Assembly (NCBI RefSeq): GCF_017357425.1
Contig: NZ_CP014571.1
Location: 3,348,001-3,412,000, forward strand
Source: Arthrobacter sp. D5-1
GTDB lineage: Bacteria; Actinomycetota; Actinomycetes; Actinomycetales; Micrococcaceae
Length of the DNA: 64,000 nucleotides
Reading direction: 5' to 3'
The notes under the pieces are model-generated. The model made no database searches and had not been told where the DNA came from. It worked only from the letters and a program-made list of their open reading frames with translations. The translations under genes and the position numbers were made by a program. Of the stretch, positions 1 through 8,597 are shown in pieces. The number at the start of each line of letters is the position of its first letter. Position 1 is the stretch's first letter.

Positions 1-493
<493 letters not shown>

Positions 494-567
494 TCAAGAC
501 AGAAAACCCGCACCGCTGACGGTCGGAAATGATTTCCAACGCGACGGCGGTGCGGGGCTCCGGGAAG

Positions 568-864
568 TTACTTTACGACGATCGCAAGGACGTCGCGGGC
601 GGACAGAACGAGGTACTCGTTGCCGCCGGTCTTGACTTCGGTTCCACCGTACTTGGAGTAGATGACGACGTCGCCAACAGCTACGTCAACCGGTACGCGG
701 TTGCCGTTGTCATCGAAACGGCCGGGGCCGATTGCAACAACTTCGCCTTCCTGCGGCTTTTCCTGTGCGGAGTCCGGAATAACCAGGCCGGAAGCCGTGG
801 TCTGCTCTGCTTCGAGCGGGCGAACAACAATACGATCCTCAAGAGGCTTAATCGAGACCGACAC
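568..864 (-). CDS. groES: Co-chaperonin GroES (Hsp10)
   Basis: Heptameric lid of the GroEL chamber. The 98-residue product begins [20 protein letters not shown], contains the mobile-loop segment [19 protein letters not shown] (about residues 20-38) and ends [14 protein letters not shown], the standard family length and ends. The reading frame stays open upstream to 894, but I chose GTG at 862-864 because AAGGAG (872-877 on the plus strand, reverse complement) lies 7 nt upstream and the protein then starts exactly where the family does. First gene of the groES-groEL operon, under two CIRCE-type operators at 961-1033. Confidence 0.97.
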   Translation of the reverse strand: MSVSIKPLEDRIVVRPLEAEQTTASGLVIPDSAQEKPQEGEVVAIGPGRFDDNGNRVPVDVAVGDVVIYSKYGGTEVKTGGNEYLVLSARDVLAIVVK

Positions 865-960
865 TCGGACTCTCCTTTTCATGAGCTGATTCATGGACTA
901 AGAACTAGGGTGCCGGAGCGTACATCCGCCGTCGCGGTGCCGGAAGACGCTTGGCATTTA

Positions 961-987
961 TTAGCACCCTCCGGGGGAGAGTGCTAA
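961..987 (-). promoter_or_regulatory. CIRCE element (HrcA operator) of groESL
   Basis: Inverted repeat with half-sites TTAGCACCC and GAGTGCTAA separated by 9 nt. It matches the CIRCE consensus TTAGCACTC-N9-GAGTGCTAA at 17 of 18 arm positions. It lies about 100 nt upstream of the groES start, just downstream of the predicted -10 box. CIRCE is the known binding site of the heat-shock repressor HrcA. Confidence 0.95.
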
Positions 988-991
988 CTAG

Positions 992-1021
992 ACTCTATGT
1001 AAATCGTTAGCACTCGGTCAA
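992..1021 (-). promoter_or_regulatory. Predicted housekeeping-sigma promoter of groESL
   Basis: On the minus strand TTGACC (1016-1021) is followed after 18 nt by TAGAGT (992-997), a plausible -35/-10 pair. It sits between the two CIRCE elements, so HrcA bound to either would block polymerase. The assignment is by pattern only. Confidence 0.6.
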
Positions 1022-1033
1022 GGTGAGTGCCAG
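1007..1033 (-). promoter_or_regulatory. Second, weaker CIRCE-like element
   Basis: Left arm TTAGCACTC is a perfect CIRCE half-site. The right arm GAGTGCCAG, 9 nt away, matches 7 of 9 positions. It lies 19 nt upstream (in groES orientation) of the consensus CIRCE, so the two operators flank the predicted -10 box, and the -35 box falls in the 9-nt spacer of this copy. Confidence 0.8.
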
Positions 1034-1057
1034 CATTTCGTCATGGGTGAACGCAGG

Positions 1058-1420
1058 TCACCGTCCCGTGAGGTCATCCAGGTCATAGTCCTGGCCGTCG
1101 TCATCCTCGTCCAGCGGGGCATTGCCGCGGTTCAGGTACAGGAGCACAGCGGCCGCAACAGCAACGACGCCGGAAATCACCAAGGTGATCATCCCACCGG
1201 TGCGGGCGCCGCTGTAGAGCTCGCGGATGTCCCGTGCTTCGTCGGTAGCATCATTGACGCTCTTGCCGGCGACGGAATAGGTGGCCGCGTTGAAGGAATC
1301 CAACGCGAAGATGATGATCAGCAAGCCGATGCAGACCACAGCGATCACGGCCCCCGCTATGAGGGCGGGTCGCGCGAACTTCATCATGGTGGAGGGTTGC
1401 GGGGCTGCGGTGTCTTCCAT
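1058..1420 (-). CDS. Small two-helix membrane protein, unknown function
   Basis: A 120-residue protein with two clear hydrophobic helices, about residues 18-41 (PALIAGAVIAVVCIGLLIII) and 75-97 (GGMITLVISGVVAVAAAVLL). A charged polar loop of about 33 residues lies between them and an acidic tail rich in Asp and Glu follows. Both ends are probably cytoplasmic. The ATG at 1420 has two in-frame ATGs 12 and 13 codons later, so the exact start is uncertain. It ends 25 nt before the groESL operator region and is read in the same direction, so it lies upstream of groES. I do not recognise a family; such short proteins are common in Arthrobacter-type genomes. Confidence 0.75.
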   Translation of the reverse strand: MEDTAAPQPSTMMKFARPALIAGAVIAVVCIGLLIIIFALDSFNAATYSVAGKSVNDATDEARDIRELYSGARTGGMITLVISGVVAVAAAVLLYLNRGNAPLDEDDDGQDYDLDDLTGR

Positions 1421-1487
1421 GAAAACAACCCTATCCGGCTGATTCGCCCGTCACGTTGTCAAGTGCCGCGCCGTTAGGCTTGATTCC

Positions 1488-2717
1488 ATGCCTCACGCAC
1501 CGCAGGAACAGATCGCCCCCTTGCTGACCACTGAAGGATGGGAACTCCTGGCCTCCTTGGGGCCCTACCGCGAGGCCGATGCTTTCAGCACCAACGCGGA
1601 TCTCCGCAAAGCCGGCCACTCCGCCGAATTGGTGGCCGCAGTCCTGACGCAATCACGGTTGCGTACCCGAGCCGAGGCAAAGTTCGGCGAGTTCGCGCGG
1701 CAAATGCTGTTCACCCAGGCAGGCTTGGAGCAGGCCACACGGTTGAACGTCGCAGCCCGGCATGCCGAACGCTTCGCCAAGGCCGGCATTTCCCATGTGG
1801 CCGACCTCGGATGTGGCCTCGGCGCCGATTCCATGGCGATGGCGTCCATGGACATCTCAGTGACAGCCGTTGAAATGGATGAAACCACCGCTGCCTGCGC
1901 CACCATCAACCTCATCCCGTTCCCGCACGCCACCGTGGTGCACTCGGATGCCACGTCCGTGGAGCTGGACGGGATCGACGGCGTGTGGCTGGATCCTGCA
2001 CGACGCACCACGTCCACGTCGGGGACCAAGCGGATTTGGGACCCTGAGGCTTTCTCTCCCCCCTTGTCCTTCGTGGAGAAGCTGGCAGCCACCGGACGTG
2101 CCATTGGCGTCAAAATGGGGCCCGGCATCCCCCATGATTCCGTACCCTCAGGCTGTGAGGCCCAATGGGTCTCGGTGGGCGGGGACGTCACCGAAGTGAC
2201 CCTGTGGTTCAACGGCGTAGCCCGCCCCGGCGTGCGGCGGGCGGCCCTGGTCATCGGCAGCCAGGGCGCCGCTGAAATCACCAGCGGCGAAGACTTCGAC
2301 GCAGGTCCCGCAGCCGCCGTCGGGCCTGTTGAAGGTTTCTTATACGAACCGGACGGCGCAGTCATCCGCGCAGGCCTGGTAGCCGACATCGCCGAAAGGC
2401 TGGGCGGGCACCTGGTGGATGAGCACATCGCCTACATCTGCGCGCCCGAACTGCACGACACTCCGTTTGCCCGGGCCTATAAGGTGCTTGAGGTGATGCC
2501 CTACAACGTCAAGGCCTTGAAGACGTGGGTAAAGGCCAACGGCATCACCGTGCTGGACATCAAGAAGCGCGGCACGGCCGTGACTCCCGAGGAGCTGCGC
2601 AAGCAATTGCTTCCCGCCAAACCATCAAAGGGCAAGGACGCAAAAACAGCCACCCTGGTCCTCACCAGGATCGGTGAGGAAAGAGTGGCTGTTGTGGTGG
2701 AGCCGGTGACCGGCTAG
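1488..2717 (+). CDS. Class I SAM-dependent methyltransferase with THUMP-like C-terminal domain
   Basis: A 409-residue predicted methyltransferase. The N-terminal 90 residues are helical. The SAM-binding motif I appears as HVADLGCGLGADSMAMA at about residues 102-118, followed by the acidic residue of motif II in VTAVEMDE and by GVWLDPARRT (about residues 165-174), the catalytic-loop signature of this actinobacterial family. The C-terminal third (from about residue 310) resembles the THUMP-like domain usually fused to it, which suggests an RNA substrate, though none has been shown that I know of. It is divergent from the small membrane protein and its stop lies 4 nt from the stop of the convergent shikimate dehydrogenase homologue. 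Confident of the fold, not of the substrate. Confidence 0.85.
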   Translation: MPHAPQEQIAPLLTTEGWELLASLGPYREADAFSTNADLRKAGHSAELVAAVLTQSRLRTRAEAKFGEFARQMLFTQAGLEQATRLNVAARHAERFAKAGISHVADLGCGLGADSMAMASMDISVTAVEMDETTAACATINLIPFPHATVVHSDATSVELDGIDGVWLDPARRTTSTSGTKRIWDPEAFSPPLSFVEKLAATGRAIGVKMGPGIPHDSVPSGCEAQWVSVGGDVTEVTLWFNGVARPGVRRAALVIGSQGAAEITSGEDFDAGPAAAVGPVEGFLYEPDGAVIRAGLVADIAERLGGHLVDEHIAYICAPELHDTPFARAYKVLEVMPYNVKALKTWVKANGITVLDIKKRGTAVTPEELRKQLLPAKPSKGKDAKTATLVLTRIGEERVAVVVEPVTG

Positions 2718-2721
2718 CACC

Positions 2722-3534
2722 TCATCGACGGGAGAACTCCGAGGCTTCGCGGACCTGCCCGGCACTGGGGCGCACACCCGTGTACAGCACAAATTGTTCT
2801 TCGGCCTGGATGGCGATGACCTCGGCACCGGTGATGACCTTCTTGCCGGAGTTCCTGGCGGCGGTGATGAGCGGCGTCTCAGAAGGCAGCGCTACGACGT
2901 CGAAGACCACCTGGGCAGCGGCGACCGTGGCGTCGTCGAAGGACTGCGCGGTCTCATCCGCACCCGCCATCCCCAGCGGGGTGACGTTGATGATCAGGTC
3001 CGCTGCTGAGCCGTTGACGTCGTCCTGCCACCTGAATCCGTAGAGATCCGCGAGTGCTCGTCCAGTGGTTTCATTGCGCGCCACGATAGTGACGGCGGTG
3101 AACCCTGCGTCCCGGAGCGCTGCGGCAACTGCTTTTGCCATGCCTCCGGCACCCCTGAGAAGGACAGTGTGGCTGCTGGGAACCTGGTGGTCCTTCAGGA
3201 GCCGGGCAATGGCGATGTAGTCCGTGTTGTAAGCAGTGAGGACGCCGTCGTTGTTCACGATGGTGTTCACCGAATCGATGGCTTTGGCTGAAGGGTCCAT
3301 CACGTCAACCAGCGGGATCACGGCTTCCTTGTACGGCATGGACACCGCGGCACCCCGGATGGGGAGGCCGCGGATCCCCGCTACCGCGAGGGTGATGTCA
3401 GTGGGCGCGAATGCCTTGTAAACAAAGTTCAGGCCGAGCAGATCGTAGAGATAGTTGTGGAACCTGGTCCCGATATTGCTGGGCCGGGCCGCAAGCGAAA
3501 TGCACAGGGACATGTCTTTGTTCAGGATTGGCAT
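2722..3534 (-). CDS. Shikimate 5-dehydrogenase family protein
   Basis: A 270-residue NAD(P)-dependent dehydrogenase of the AroE/YdiB family, which interconverts 3-dehydroshikimate (or quinate analogues) and shikimate. The substrate-binding part is in SLAARPSNIGTRFHNYLYD and MPYKEAVIPLVD (the conserved catalytic Lys). A second substrate site follows in AYNTDYIAI with its Asp, then the Rossmann motif LLRGAGGMAKAVAAAL at about residues 124-139. The first motif is diverged from the usual PISHSLSP, as in the YdiB-like branch seen in Corynebacterium and Arthrobacter, so it may not be the main aromatic-pathway enzyme. No other aromatic or quinate gene is adjacent. The start at 3534 is backed only by a purine run directly in front of it. 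Confidence 0.82.
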   Translation of the reverse strand: MPILNKDMSLCISLAARPSNIGTRFHNYLYDLLGLNFVYKAFAPTDITLAVAGIRGLPIRGAAVSMPYKEAVIPLVDVMDPSAKAIDSVNTIVNNDGVLTAYNTDYIAIARLLKDHQVPSSHTVLLRGAGGMAKAVAAALRDAGFTAVTIVARNETTGRALADLYGFRWQDDVNGSAADLIINVTPLGMAGADETAQSFDDATVAAAQVVFDVVALPSETPLITAARNSGKKVITGAEVIAIQAEEQFVLYTGVRPSAGQVREASEFSRR

Positions 3535-3597
3535 TCCCCCATTAAACGCCCTGTTGGTAGAGCCGTGTATTCATTGCACTATTTACCCTGCCGCGGG

Positions 3598-3720
3598 TTA
3601 GCCCTGGCGCGCCTTCATCCTGGGGTTGTTCTTGTTGATGACGAAGGTACGCCCCCGCCGGCGCACGATCTGGGCGCCGGGGATCTTCTTGAGGGCACGC
3701 AGTGAATTCCTGACCTTCAT
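3598..3720 (-). CDS. rpmJ2: Ribosomal protein L36, zinc-independent (C-minus) paralogue
   Basis: A 40-residue basic protein, [20 protein letters not shown] followed by [20 protein letters not shown]. It aligns with L36 but has none of the Cys/His zinc ligands; compare the Cys11, Cys14, Cys27 and His32 form encoded at 46341-46454. Such C-minus paralogues replace the zinc-binding protein in the large subunit when zinc is scarce. A GGAG site precedes the ATG. It lies 36 nt downstream of the COG0523/Mrf-like gene on the same strand, so the two form an operon behind the Zur-like operator at 4916-4936. Confidence 0.93.
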   Translation of the reverse strand: MKVRNSLRALKKIPGAQIVRRRGRTFVINKNNPRMKARQG

Positions 3721-3756
3721 GGTGTTTCTCCTTTGATATGGGTGTGGGTCTTCGGT

Positions 3757-4905
3757 TTAGAGGGCGTCGCTGAGTTCCAGGGGGTCGTCCCAGACGCCGG
3801 AGTCCAGTGTCATTTCGGCCTCCGTCAGTTGGCAGCCATCCAGGAGCTCGCGGATTTCCGTGGGGTCGATGTCCTCTGAGCGTCCGGTGATGGCAAGGAC
3901 GGTGCCGCGGTCGCCGTGGTGTGGGTGCCAGTCCAGGAACGCATCGACGTCGGCGCCGGCCTTAGCGTTTGCCTCGCCAGGGCCGGACCCTGCAGAGTCG
4001 GCCAGCCAGCTCCCGGTACTTTCGAGCCAGACCCTGGGGCCAATGCCCTGGACGGCGATCCGCCGCGTGGGCGCGGAGGCGATCCATAGGCGGCCGCGCA
4101 GCCAGTGCGTACCGATGGCCAGCTGTGGCAGGGCATCCCGGAAGCGTCCGGGGTGAAGGGGACGGCCCGCTTTGTGCAGCACGGTCCGGAAGGGACCAGG
4201 TGTTTCCCTCAGGGGCACACGCACGACGCCGGGCCGGTTACGTGCCGCTGCTTCAGCATCGTCGAAGCAACCCGGCCGGAATTCCCCGGCCGAGCCGACG
4301 GCATTGGCATGGGGCGCCAACTGGCCCAGCAGTTCCAAGCCGATCAGCCACGCCTCCGATCCTTCCCGCGGATCCCCGGTCAATACCGCTCCCAGACCCG
4401 GGGAAACCATCACGGTGTCCACCTGGCCGAACTCACCAATCAGGAATTCGCCACTGGTGCGCTCATCCTGGGGCATGGAGGTGAACCCGGATTCGAACAG
4501 GGTGTGTCGGTCCCAGATGTGGTCATCCAAATCCGCCGGGTCCATGGCCAGCACCGCATTGTCCATGACAGCCGGCTGGCTGAGTCCACGGCGAAGTTCT
4601 GCGACGGCCATGCCTGCGGCAACTCCCGGCGGGAGGCCCAGGACCACGTGGTCGAAGCCGCAGGCGGCGAGGCGTTCCGCCGTCGGGACTACGTCAAGCC
4701 GGACGGTGCAGCTGAGGCAACCATGCTCCAGGACCGTGGTTTCGCGTTCGAACAGCTGACCGCCCCGATAGACGCGTCGAAGGACCAACGAACCGTCCAG
4801 GAGATCGTGGAGGACAACCACGGAGTTCTCATGGGTTCGGCCGAGCCTTGCGGCGGCTGCCTCCCGGCATTGGCTGTCCAGGGAACTGACGACTGTGAGG
4901 TGCAT
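3757..4905 (-). CDS. COG0523-type zinc-response protein, similar to mycobacterial Mrf
   Basis: A 382-residue relative of the CobW/COG0523 family. The metal-site motif appears as EHGCLSCTVRLD at about residues 59-70. The C-terminal CobW_C-like domain has RPLHPGRF, RGRLWIAS and WLESTGSWLA. The N-terminal stretch MHLTVVSSLDSQCREAAAAR lacks the GxxGxGKT P-loop of true COG0523 GTPases. This combination is what I recall for the Zur-regulated mycobacterial protein Mrf (Rv0106-like), which recruits a hibernation factor to ribosomes under zinc starvation. It is followed by the zinc-free L36 gene and preceded by a palindrome 10 nt upstream of its ATG. The homology to Mrf is by eye from memory; a zinc-chaperone role is the alternative. 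Confidence 0.8.
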   Translation of the reverse strand: MHLTVVSSLDSQCREAAAARLGRTHENSVVVLHDLLDGSLVLRRVYRGGQLFERETTVLEHGCLSCTVRLDVVPTAERLAACGFDHVVLGLPPGVAAGMAVAELRRGLSQPAVMDNAVLAMDPADLDDHIWDRHTLFESGFTSMPQDERTSGEFLIGEFGQVDTVMVSPGLGAVLTGDPREGSEAWLIGLELLGQLAPHANAVGSAGEFRPGCFDDAEAAARNRPGVVRVPLRETPGPFRTVLHKAGRPLHPGRFRDALPQLAIGTHWLRGRLWIASAPTRRIAVQGIGPRVWLESTGSWLADSAGSGPGEANAKAGADVDAFLDWHPHHGDRGTVLAITGRSEDIDPTEIRELLDGCQLTEAEMTLDSGVWDDPLELSDAL

Positions 4906-4915
4906 GGCTCGAGTC

Positions 4916-4936
4916 TAATGCGAACAGTTCTCATTA
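4916..4936 (-). promoter_or_regulatory. Candidate Zur operator
   Basis: A 21-bp inverted repeat with arms TAATGCGAAC and GTTCTCATTA around a central A, matching at 9 of 10 arm positions. It ends 10 nt upstream of the start codon of the COG0523/Mrf-like gene. Size, AT-rich outer arms and gene context fit actinobacterial Zur boxes. The exact Zur consensus of this genus is not known to me, so the regulator is inferred. Confidence 0.65.
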
Positions 4937-5088
4937 GCAAATGACGGCATGCTGCGACGTCGGTTCCTGTCGATATCACCGGTGTTCCTGCTGCATTAGA
5001 CTTGATCCGACCGCTGGCGGCCCCGCAGCGGGGAACCATGCCCGGCTGACACAACACAAGGCCGGAAAGTACAAATTGAGGGGACTAC

Positions 5089-6243
5089 TTGCAGATTGAT
5101 TTTGCGCCATCCAGGCAATCGACACTGGGTGTGGAATGGGAGTTGGCGCTCGTCAATGCACGTACCGGGGAACTGGTATCGGTGGCGAACGATGTCCTGA
5201 AAGGCGTCGCCGCCAACCACCCGGACCTCAATGAGGACGACGAACACCCCCACATCAAGCGCGAGCTGCTCCTCAACACCGTTGAACTTGTCACCGGCAT
5301 TTGCGAGACCGTCAAGGACGCCAAAGAGGACCTTGGCCGTTCCCTCGCCGCGGTGCGCGAAGTCACCGATCCCATGGGCGTTGAAGTGTTCTGCGCAGGC
5401 AGCCACCCCTTCAGCCCTCCCCTGCTCCAGCCCGTCACGGACAAAGAGCGCTACGCCAAACTTATTGAGCGGACCCAATGGTGGGGACGCCAAATGGTCA
5501 TCTACGGCGTCCACGTCCACGTAGGCATTGACCGCCGGGACAAAGTCCTCCCCATCCTCGACGGCCTGGTCAACTACTTCCCGCACTTCCAGGCATTGTC
5601 CGCCTCCAGCCCTTACTGGGCAGGGGAAGAAACCGGGTACGCCTCCCAGCGTGCCCTCATGTTCCAGCAACTCCCTACCGCCGGGTTGCCCTTCCAGTTC
5701 GAAACCTGGGAGGCGTACGAGTCCTACGTCCAGGACATGTTCACCACCGGAGTCATCGACTCAACGTCAGAGATCCGCTGGGACATCCGCCCCGTCTCAA
5801 ACCTGGGCACCATCGAAATGCGCATCTGTGATGGCTTGGCCACACTTGAAGAAGTAGGCGCCATTGCGGCGCTGACCCAGTGCCTCGTGGACGAGTTCTC
5901 CTCCATCCTGGACGCCGGCGGCAGCATCCCCACCATGCCGCCATGGCATGTGCAGGAGAACAAGTGGCGTGCCGCGCGGTATGGCATGGAAGCCATCATC
6001 ATCCTCGACGCCGAGGGCAACGAACAACTGGTCACCGAACACCTTGCAGAAACCGTTGCGCGGCTTGAACCTGTGGCAGAAAAGCTGGGTTGCTCCGAGG
6101 AACTGGCAGACGTCCTGAAGATCATCGAACGTGGAGCCAGCTACCAGCGCCAACGGCGTGTTGCTGCCGAGCACAACGGGGACCTGCAGGCAGTGGTCAT
6201 GGACCTCGTTCAGCAAATGCGCAAGGGACCGGACGCCTCGTAG
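5089..6243 (+). CDS. Carboxylate-amine ligase, glutamate-cysteine ligase type 2 (YbdK family)
   Basis: A 384-residue member of the GCS2/YbdK family, ATP-dependent ligases that join the gamma-carboxyl of glutamate to an amine such as cysteine. Seen are TLGVEWELALVNARTGEL at residues about 11-28, CAGSHPFSPP, and the metal-site stretch YGVHVHVGIDRRDKV, in the family order and length. The start is TTG at 5089, placed by GAGGGG eight nt upstream and by the family-like N-terminus DFAPSRQSTLGVEWE. Organisms of this group use mycothiol, so the product may not be a glutathione precursor; ergothioneine precursor or an unknown amide are alternatives. It runs convergent to tsaD. Confidence 0.85.
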   Translation: MQIDFAPSRQSTLGVEWELALVNARTGELVSVANDVLKGVAANHPDLNEDDEHPHIKRELLLNTVELVTGICETVKDAKEDLGRSLAAVREVTDPMGVEVFCAGSHPFSPPLLQPVTDKERYAKLIERTQWWGRQMVIYGVHVHVGIDRRDKVLPILDGLVNYFPHFQALSASSPYWAGEETGYASQRALMFQQLPTAGLPFQFETWEAYESYVQDMFTTGVIDSTSEIRWDIRPVSNLGTIEMRICDGLATLEEVGAIAALTQCLVDEFSSILDAGGSIPTMPPWHVQENKWRAARYGMEAIIILDAEGNEQLVTEHLAETVARLEPVAEKLGCSEELADVLKIIERGASYQRQRRVAAEHNGDLQAVVMDLVQQMRKGPDAS

Positions 6244-6272
6244 TTGGAGACTGTGCCTGCTTGGGCGCGAAC

Positions 6273-7418
6273 CTAGGCAGGCACAGAAACCGTAGTTACC
6301 GGCATGGAGGAATCCGGCGCAAACGCTATTCCGCTCGGTCCAACTCCGGCCATGATCAGCTGGGCACCGAGGGCCGCCACCATGGCACCGTTGTCCGTGC
6401 AAAGGTCCAGCGGCGGAACGTGAAGCGTGATCCCGGCCGACGCACAGCGTTGCCCGGTCAGTTCCCGAAGCCGTGAGTTGGCTGCAACTCCCCCACCCAG
6501 CAACACATCGGTGATGCCGTGCTCTTTGCAGGCGAGGACCGCCTTGGAGCTGATCACGTCCACCACGGCTTCCTGGAACGCTGCGGCGATATCCGCCACG
6601 GGCACTTCCTCGCCACGGGCCTCGAACTGTTCAACGCACCGGGCCACCGCCGTTTTCAGGCCGCTGAAAGACCAGTCATAGCGGTGCGGGCCCTTCTCCT
6701 CCGCCGTACCCATGTATTTGGGCTGTGAGAGGCCGCGCGGGAAACGGATGGATTTGGGATTGCCTTGGCGTGCCAGTTTGTCGATGGCAGGTCCACCCGG
6801 GTAGCCGAGGCCAAGGATGCGGGCCACCTTGTCATAGGCTTCACCCGCGGCGTCGTCGATGGTTGAGCCCAGCAACTCAACGTCATCGGTGATGCTCCGG
6901 ATCCGCAGGATTTCCGTGTGCCCACCCGATACCAGCAGGGCTCCGAGATTTTCAGGCAACGTTCCGGCACCCAGTCCGGCGGCAGCACCGGCGTCGTGCT
7001 TGCCATCCGGTGATGTCCGCGCATCCAGCAGCCCCACGCCAACGTGCGCCACCAAGTGGTTAATGGCATACAGCGGCTTACCCGTGGCAACGGCCAAGGC
7101 CTTCGCCGCACAGACGCCCACCATGAGCGCGCCGGCGAGGCCGGGTCCCGACGTGACGGCAATGGCATCAATGTCGTCCAACGTGACACCAGCCTCATGC
7201 AGGGACTCCTGCAAGGTGGGGACAAACGCGTCCAGGTGCGCACGCGAAGCGATCTCCGGGATCACGCCACCAAAACGTACATGCTCTTCCATGGACGAGG
7301 ACACCGTGTTGGTGAGCAGGGTGGTGCCCCGCACGATCCCTACGCCGGTCTCGTCGCACGAGGACTCAATGCCGAGCACCAATGGTTGCTGGGGCTGTTC
7401 CGGATGAGCGCCGCTCAC
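6273..7418 (-). CDS. tsaD: tRNA N6-adenosine threonylcarbamoyltransferase TsaD
   Basis: Transfers threonylcarbamoyl from TC-AMP to A37 of ANN-decoding tRNAs, acting with TsaB and TsaE, both encoded just upstream. The 381-residue protein has the ASKHA-fold start [16 protein letters not shown], the iron-binding INHLVAHVG (HxxxH), [10 protein letters not shown], and the C-terminal [13 protein letters not shown] and CTDNGAM motifs. GTG at 7418 overlaps the rimI stop by 4 nt (GTGA), so it is translationally coupled. Last gene of the operon alr-tsaE-tsaB-rimI-tsaD. Confidence 0.97.
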   Translation of the reverse strand: MSGAHPEQPQQPLVLGIESSCDETGVGIVRGTTLLTNTVSSSMEEHVRFGGVIPEIASRAHLDAFVPTLQESLHEAGVTLDDIDAIAVTSGPGLAGALMVGVCAAKALAVATGKPLYAINHLVAHVGVGLLDARTSPDGKHDAGAAAGLGAGTLPENLGALLVSGGHTEILRIRSITDDVELLGSTIDDAAGEAYDKVARILGLGYPGGPAIDKLARQGNPKSIRFPRGLSQPKYMGTAEEKGPHRYDWSFSGLKTAVARCVEQFEARGEEVPVADIAAAFQEAVVDVISSKAVLACKEHGITDVLLGGGVAANSRLRELTGQRCASAGITLHVPPLDLCTDNGAMVAALGAQLIMAGVGPSGIAFAPDSSMPVTTVSVPA

Positions 7419-7912
7419 GCTGTGTCTCCTTCATGGGGTTTGTTCAGTTCCAGACGCATGATCAGTGCATCCGTGCCGTCCCGGTAGTAGCGGGGTCGGA
7501 CGTGGATCTGCTCGAAGCCGAACCGCACATAGAGTTGCTGGGCCCGGGGGTTGTCCGCCCGGACCTCCAGCAGGACGTCCGCCGCCCGGCGCCGCCGGGC
7601 TTCGTCGATGAGTTCGGTCAAGACGGCGGAGCCGATGCCCTTACCTTCAAACTCAGGCACGACGGCGATCGTCTGGACGTCCGCGATCGGCTCGATGCAC
7701 ATCAACCCTGCATAAGCCACGATCTCTCCGGCGACCTCAGCCACCACATAACGGCGGGTCTCGGGCTGCGCCAATTCATCGAAGAACATCTGCAACGGCC
7801 AGGCGTCCACGGGGAACAACCGGCGCTCCAGGGTCTCTACGGCCGGGATATCAGCTTCCGTCATGTCGCGCAGGGAAACCCCTGCGAGCTCCAGCTTGGG
7901 TGACAATTTCAC
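7415..7912 (-). CDS. rimI: Ribosomal-protein-alanine N-acetyltransferase RimI
   Basis: GNAT acetyltransferase, expected to acetylate the N-terminal alanine of S18 and possibly other protein N-termini. The 165-residue product has the acetyl-CoA motif [20 protein letters not shown] (about residues 85-105) and the [14 protein letters not shown] stretch typical of RimI. The frame is open upstream to 8071, but that part overlaps tsaB in another frame. I chose GTG at 7912, 13 nt after the tsaB stop, with GGGAGG just upstream. In actinobacteria rimI is regularly sandwiched between tsaB and tsaD, as here. Confidence 0.95.
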   Translation of the reverse strand: MKLSPKLELAGVSLRDMTEADIPAVETLERRLFPVDAWPLQMFFDELAQPETRRYVVAEVAGEIVAYAGLMCIEPIADVQTIAVVPEFEGKGIGSAVLTELIDEARRRRAADVLLEVRADNPRAQQLYVRFGFEQIHVRPRYYRDGTDALIMRLELNKPHEGDTA

Positions 7913-7925
7913 AGTTCGCCTCCCC

Positions 7926-8597
7926 TCACAGCGCACGCTTCCGGGGCCCGGGAACCTGCGCGTCGGATTCCCGCAGGTACAGCGGAGTGGAGTCCAGCAG
8001 CGCCTGCCCGGCAGTGAGCCTGGCCAAGGCAAACTGGCCCAGCGATGCTGCGTCAGGTTGGGTCTGGGCAAAGTCCTCGTTGGCCTTCAGGACCTCGGCG
8101 TACAAACCTGCGCCGGCGCCGAACACCGGCAAATCCGGAAGCCCGGATGCGAAACCCACATGCGGCCCGTCAACAAGCTCCGGCAGTTGGCCGTCTGCCA
8201 AGGTATAGCGCGCCCAGTAAACCTCCTTGCGCCTGGCGTCGGTGGCCACCAGGAATTCAGGAGCAGCGGACGTGGACTCGGCCACCTCAAGGGCGATCGC
8301 GTCCAGGCTCATCAGGCCATACAGGGGCTTGTTCCAGACGAAGGCCAAGGTTCGGGCGGTCGCAATGCCGGACCGCAGGCCCGTGAACGGGCCCGGTCCC
8401 ACTCCGGTGACAATTGCATCGATATCGGCACCCGTGACGCCCGCTCCGGCCAGGAGCTTTTCGATCCCGGGAGCCAGGACTTCGGCATGGCTGCGGGTGT
8501 CCTCAGTCGCGAAGGAATCCACCACGCTTTCCATGGCGTCGTCGGAAATCAGTGCGGCACTGGCCACCGCGGAGGTGTCTATGGCCAGGATCAGCAT
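7926..8597 (-). CDS. tsaB: tRNA threonylcarbamoyladenosine biosynthesis protein TsaB
   Basis: Scaffold partner of TsaD in t6A formation; a non-catalytic ASKHA-fold protein. The 223 residues begin MLILAIDTSAVASAALISDD and contain ITGVGPGPFTGLRSGIATAR-like motif IVTGVGPGPFTGLRSGIA (about residues 61-80), which is diagnostic of TsaB. The ATG overlaps the tsaE stop by one base (ATGA). Length is normal for the family. Transcribed with alr, tsaE, rimI and tsaD. Confidence 0.97.
   Translation of the reverse strand: MLILAIDTSAVASAALISDDAMESVVDSFATEDTRSHAEVLAPGIEKLLAGAGVTGADIDAIVTGVGPGPFTGLRSGIATARTLAFVWNKPLYGLMSLDAIALEVAESTSAAPEFLVATDARRKEVYWARYTLADGQLPELVDGPHVGFASGLPDLPVFGAGAGLYAEVLKANEDFAQTQPDAASLGQFALARLTAGQALLDSTPLYLRESDAQVPGPRKRAL

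Noticed and set aside
7913..8071. Longer N-terminus for rimI
   Set aside because: It would overlap tsaB almost entirely and adds residues outside the GNAT fold; the GTG at 7912 has a proper ribosome-binding site.
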